Assembly: GCA_014529385.2 (NCBI GenBank) | Contig: CM043959.1 | Location: 53,457,253-53,515,252, forward strand | Length of the DNA: 58,000 nt | From: Adiantum capillus-veneris | Taxonomy: Eukaryota > Streptophyta > Polypodiopsida > Polypodiales > Pteridaceae | Reading direction: 5' to 3' | Shown here: positions 51,810 through 54,800 of the stretch, piece by piece | Position numbering within the stretch: the stretch's first letter is position 1 | Layout: every line of letters begins with the position of its first letter | Program-made: the position numbers and the translations under genes | The notes under the pieces: model-generated | What the model was told of the DNA's origin: nothing | Seen by the model: only the letters and a program-made list of their open reading frames with translations | The model's database searches: none

Positions 51810-54800
51810 CTCTCTCATTTTATTTTATTTTTAAAGTTCACTGTAATGAACCAACCAACCTGTCAAATGTCAAGCCCTTTCCAACAATGGCCAACTTTGA
51901 CTTGACTTCATTTGGAGGCTTATACTGAATGTGAATAAACTTAGGAGGGTTGGTAGTTGATGCAGCTGCTACACCAAGATATGCACCCATCTTTAGCTCC
52001 CTACATTTTTCCTCATCAAGGATCTGAACTGTAAGAACATCCTCAAAGGTGGAACCCAAACTCAATGCTTCATCAGCTAGGGCATCTAAAACATAGACAA
52101 TACATGAATTAATATACAAAACAAGCTCCTCTTCAAAACTTCAAGAAAAAACAGAAAGGTGCACACATGCGCTACAAACCGAAAAGCTTATATAGCTTGC
52201 TCAAAAACACAAAAAGCATTTGGATAGGAGGTACCAGGCGTGACGACGTTTGGAGGAGCATTTACTAGCTCTCTTGTAAGACATATTCCTTGACAAATTT
52301 TCTGGGTGATCTGAAGCTTCGCCTCCAAACTAGTTCCACTTCCAAATCCCAAGAATTCGAGACTCTTCAAAGTAGGTTTCTTTTTCTCTGACTTAAACCG
52401 TAAGTCCTCATGCAAACCCAAAGTTACACCTGCAAGCAAAGAAAATGACCAACCAAGTCCTAAATAAATGGGAAAATAGGTTCTTCGCTCTACTACCTGT
52501 AGCAATAGCACTCGCTTTGGATTGCAATGACTCTTTTTCAACCTCTTCCAAGTTTGCAAGAGTTATAGCTACAGAGCCAGCTTGTGCAGTCTTGGCAACA
52601 CCAGCTACAGCCTCTCCAAAAGACTTCCATTTTGACAGTACTGCAGGTTGTGAAAGGTCAATCCCCACTAGACCAATCCTCTTGAATCCAAAACCGGGCA
52701 GCCTGACAAAAGTAGATTGGCCAGCCTTTCCATTGAAATCTTCCTCTGTGACAATGGAGCCCAAAATCCCTTGCAGATAATCATCAAGTCTCCTCAAAGT
52801 TCCACTTTTAAAGGCACCACTCTCATCCTTCTCCAAATCAGCAGATGACACCCCAACAGCCAGAATATCCCCTTTCCATCGAATAGCCTCGAGTTCAGAT
52901 GCTGAAATCTCAATCTAAAACCACCAAAACACAACCTTGGTATAGTTATATATAAATAACATCTTACTGAACACCAAAAGGTAAACAAAACTGAGAACCC
53001 ACAAAGGCCTGACAAAACATGGTAAAAGAAATGACGACAAAGTGGAGGATAAGCTGGTAGTTTTTCCTTAGTCTGGGACACTTCAATGGCCTCCTTTTCT
53101 ATCAAATTTTTCTACGTATTTTGTAAGGCTAAACCAAGCTTTTAGAAGCCTGCTCACAATTTAGTTACATTTGATGAAAATACTCCAACAGAAATGATTA
53201 CTATATCAAGAGATTCATGATCAGTTCTGCATTGAGCTGCTTTCGCAGAATTTCATAAAACGTTAATTACTGCTTGAACAATTTCATATATTTTTAAAGC
53301 CCTATTGATAGGCACTTTCGCAGAATTTCATAAAAAGTCAATTACTGCTTGAACAACTTCATATATTTATAAAGCCCTAATGATAGACAATCGCATTCCA
53401 AAAAGCCAGCCAGACAACAAAAATGACAAAGGTAAAGTTTGATCTTTAAAAGCTCTTGCTAAAATATCAAGGATGTTTTCAAGGTAATTTTGAGCATAAA
53501 ATCAGATATGTTTGAGATGTGCATTGTAAGTCTGGTTCGCATAAAGAGCGTTTAGAGTGTCAAGTTTTCTTCCATATACAAAAAAAGAAAACTATAAATT
53601 CAATATAAATGTCTACTTAATTTCACAAAGACAAAGCACATGTGACAATACAACTGGCAAATCCATCACCTCTTACAAAGAGCACTGAAGCCTCCATAAA
53701 CACCACAATCAATAGAAAAACGTAAAGAAAACCTCTCAAGTAACTGTCCAAAACCCGAAGTTTTTTTTATAGAGACTTTTTTTTAAAAAAAAGTTTTTCC
53801 AAAGCACTCAAAATGCAGCCTCTCATACAAAGAGCATTGAAGCCTCAAGAAACACCATAATAAGCATAAAGCAACATGACAAAACCTTCTCCAGTAACTA
53901 TCAAAACACCATAAGTTTTTTATGAAAGAAAAAATTAACTTTTGAAAAGAACAAAGAAAATCCCAACACCTTCAAAATGCAACCTCGTGTTGTCATGAGA
54001 TGATCACATTTCAGTATTCAAACAAGGTGAGGACTCATGATGGCTTGCAAAATTCATGGAGAGAAGAGAGGCACAGAGACATTTACACCCACACAAGTCC
54101 GTGCGTGGTTTTGGGGCGGGAGGGAGTTAGCAAAGCCTTGCACTAAAGGAAGTATTAAATAGGTAAAATCAGCAAAAGTATGTGAAAAGGAACCTCTCCT
54201 CCTATTTTTCCTCTTAACTACTCCATATTCTCCAAATTCACCATGTGAATGCACAAAAAATGAAAAGAACCTCTTGTATTCCTTTATGAAACACACCGTG
54301 GGAAAGCCTTGTTACACATACAAGGAAAACTTTGTATCCTCTTTTTGGACTGTAAACAGCCTTAGTAAAGGGTCGAATTTTGAGTGCAACTGTGAGACCA
54401 TTGGATAAAGTTTGTTGATTAATGCAGCATCGCAACAAACTTTCTTTTGTACTATTTCTTGTAAGCCCTCTTTAGAGAGGAGCATTAAGTATTATGTCCC
54501 ACACAATCTTTCTCATCCACCTTCTTTATTAATTTGTTACAATGCTTCCAAGAGCTTTTTCAGCCATTACTTTTTATGCTTTTGTAATATATATTGTAAT
54601 CTAAATCTAAGAACATAAGTTTAATTAACATGGCTAAAAATAACCAAGAGAATAGAATGAACATTGATAACTTTGATTTCGCAGATGAAGGTGCTAATGA
54701 TGATGCCCCCATGTTTGTTAATTATCTTGTGCAACAAGCTATGGGCAACCCCGCTTTGCAAGCCGAAGTTACTCAACAACTTTGTGCTTATGGGATTTCC

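Noticed and set aside
52445-52780. A 111-codon plus-strand frame
   Set aside because: It is the reverse reading of LAP exon 2.
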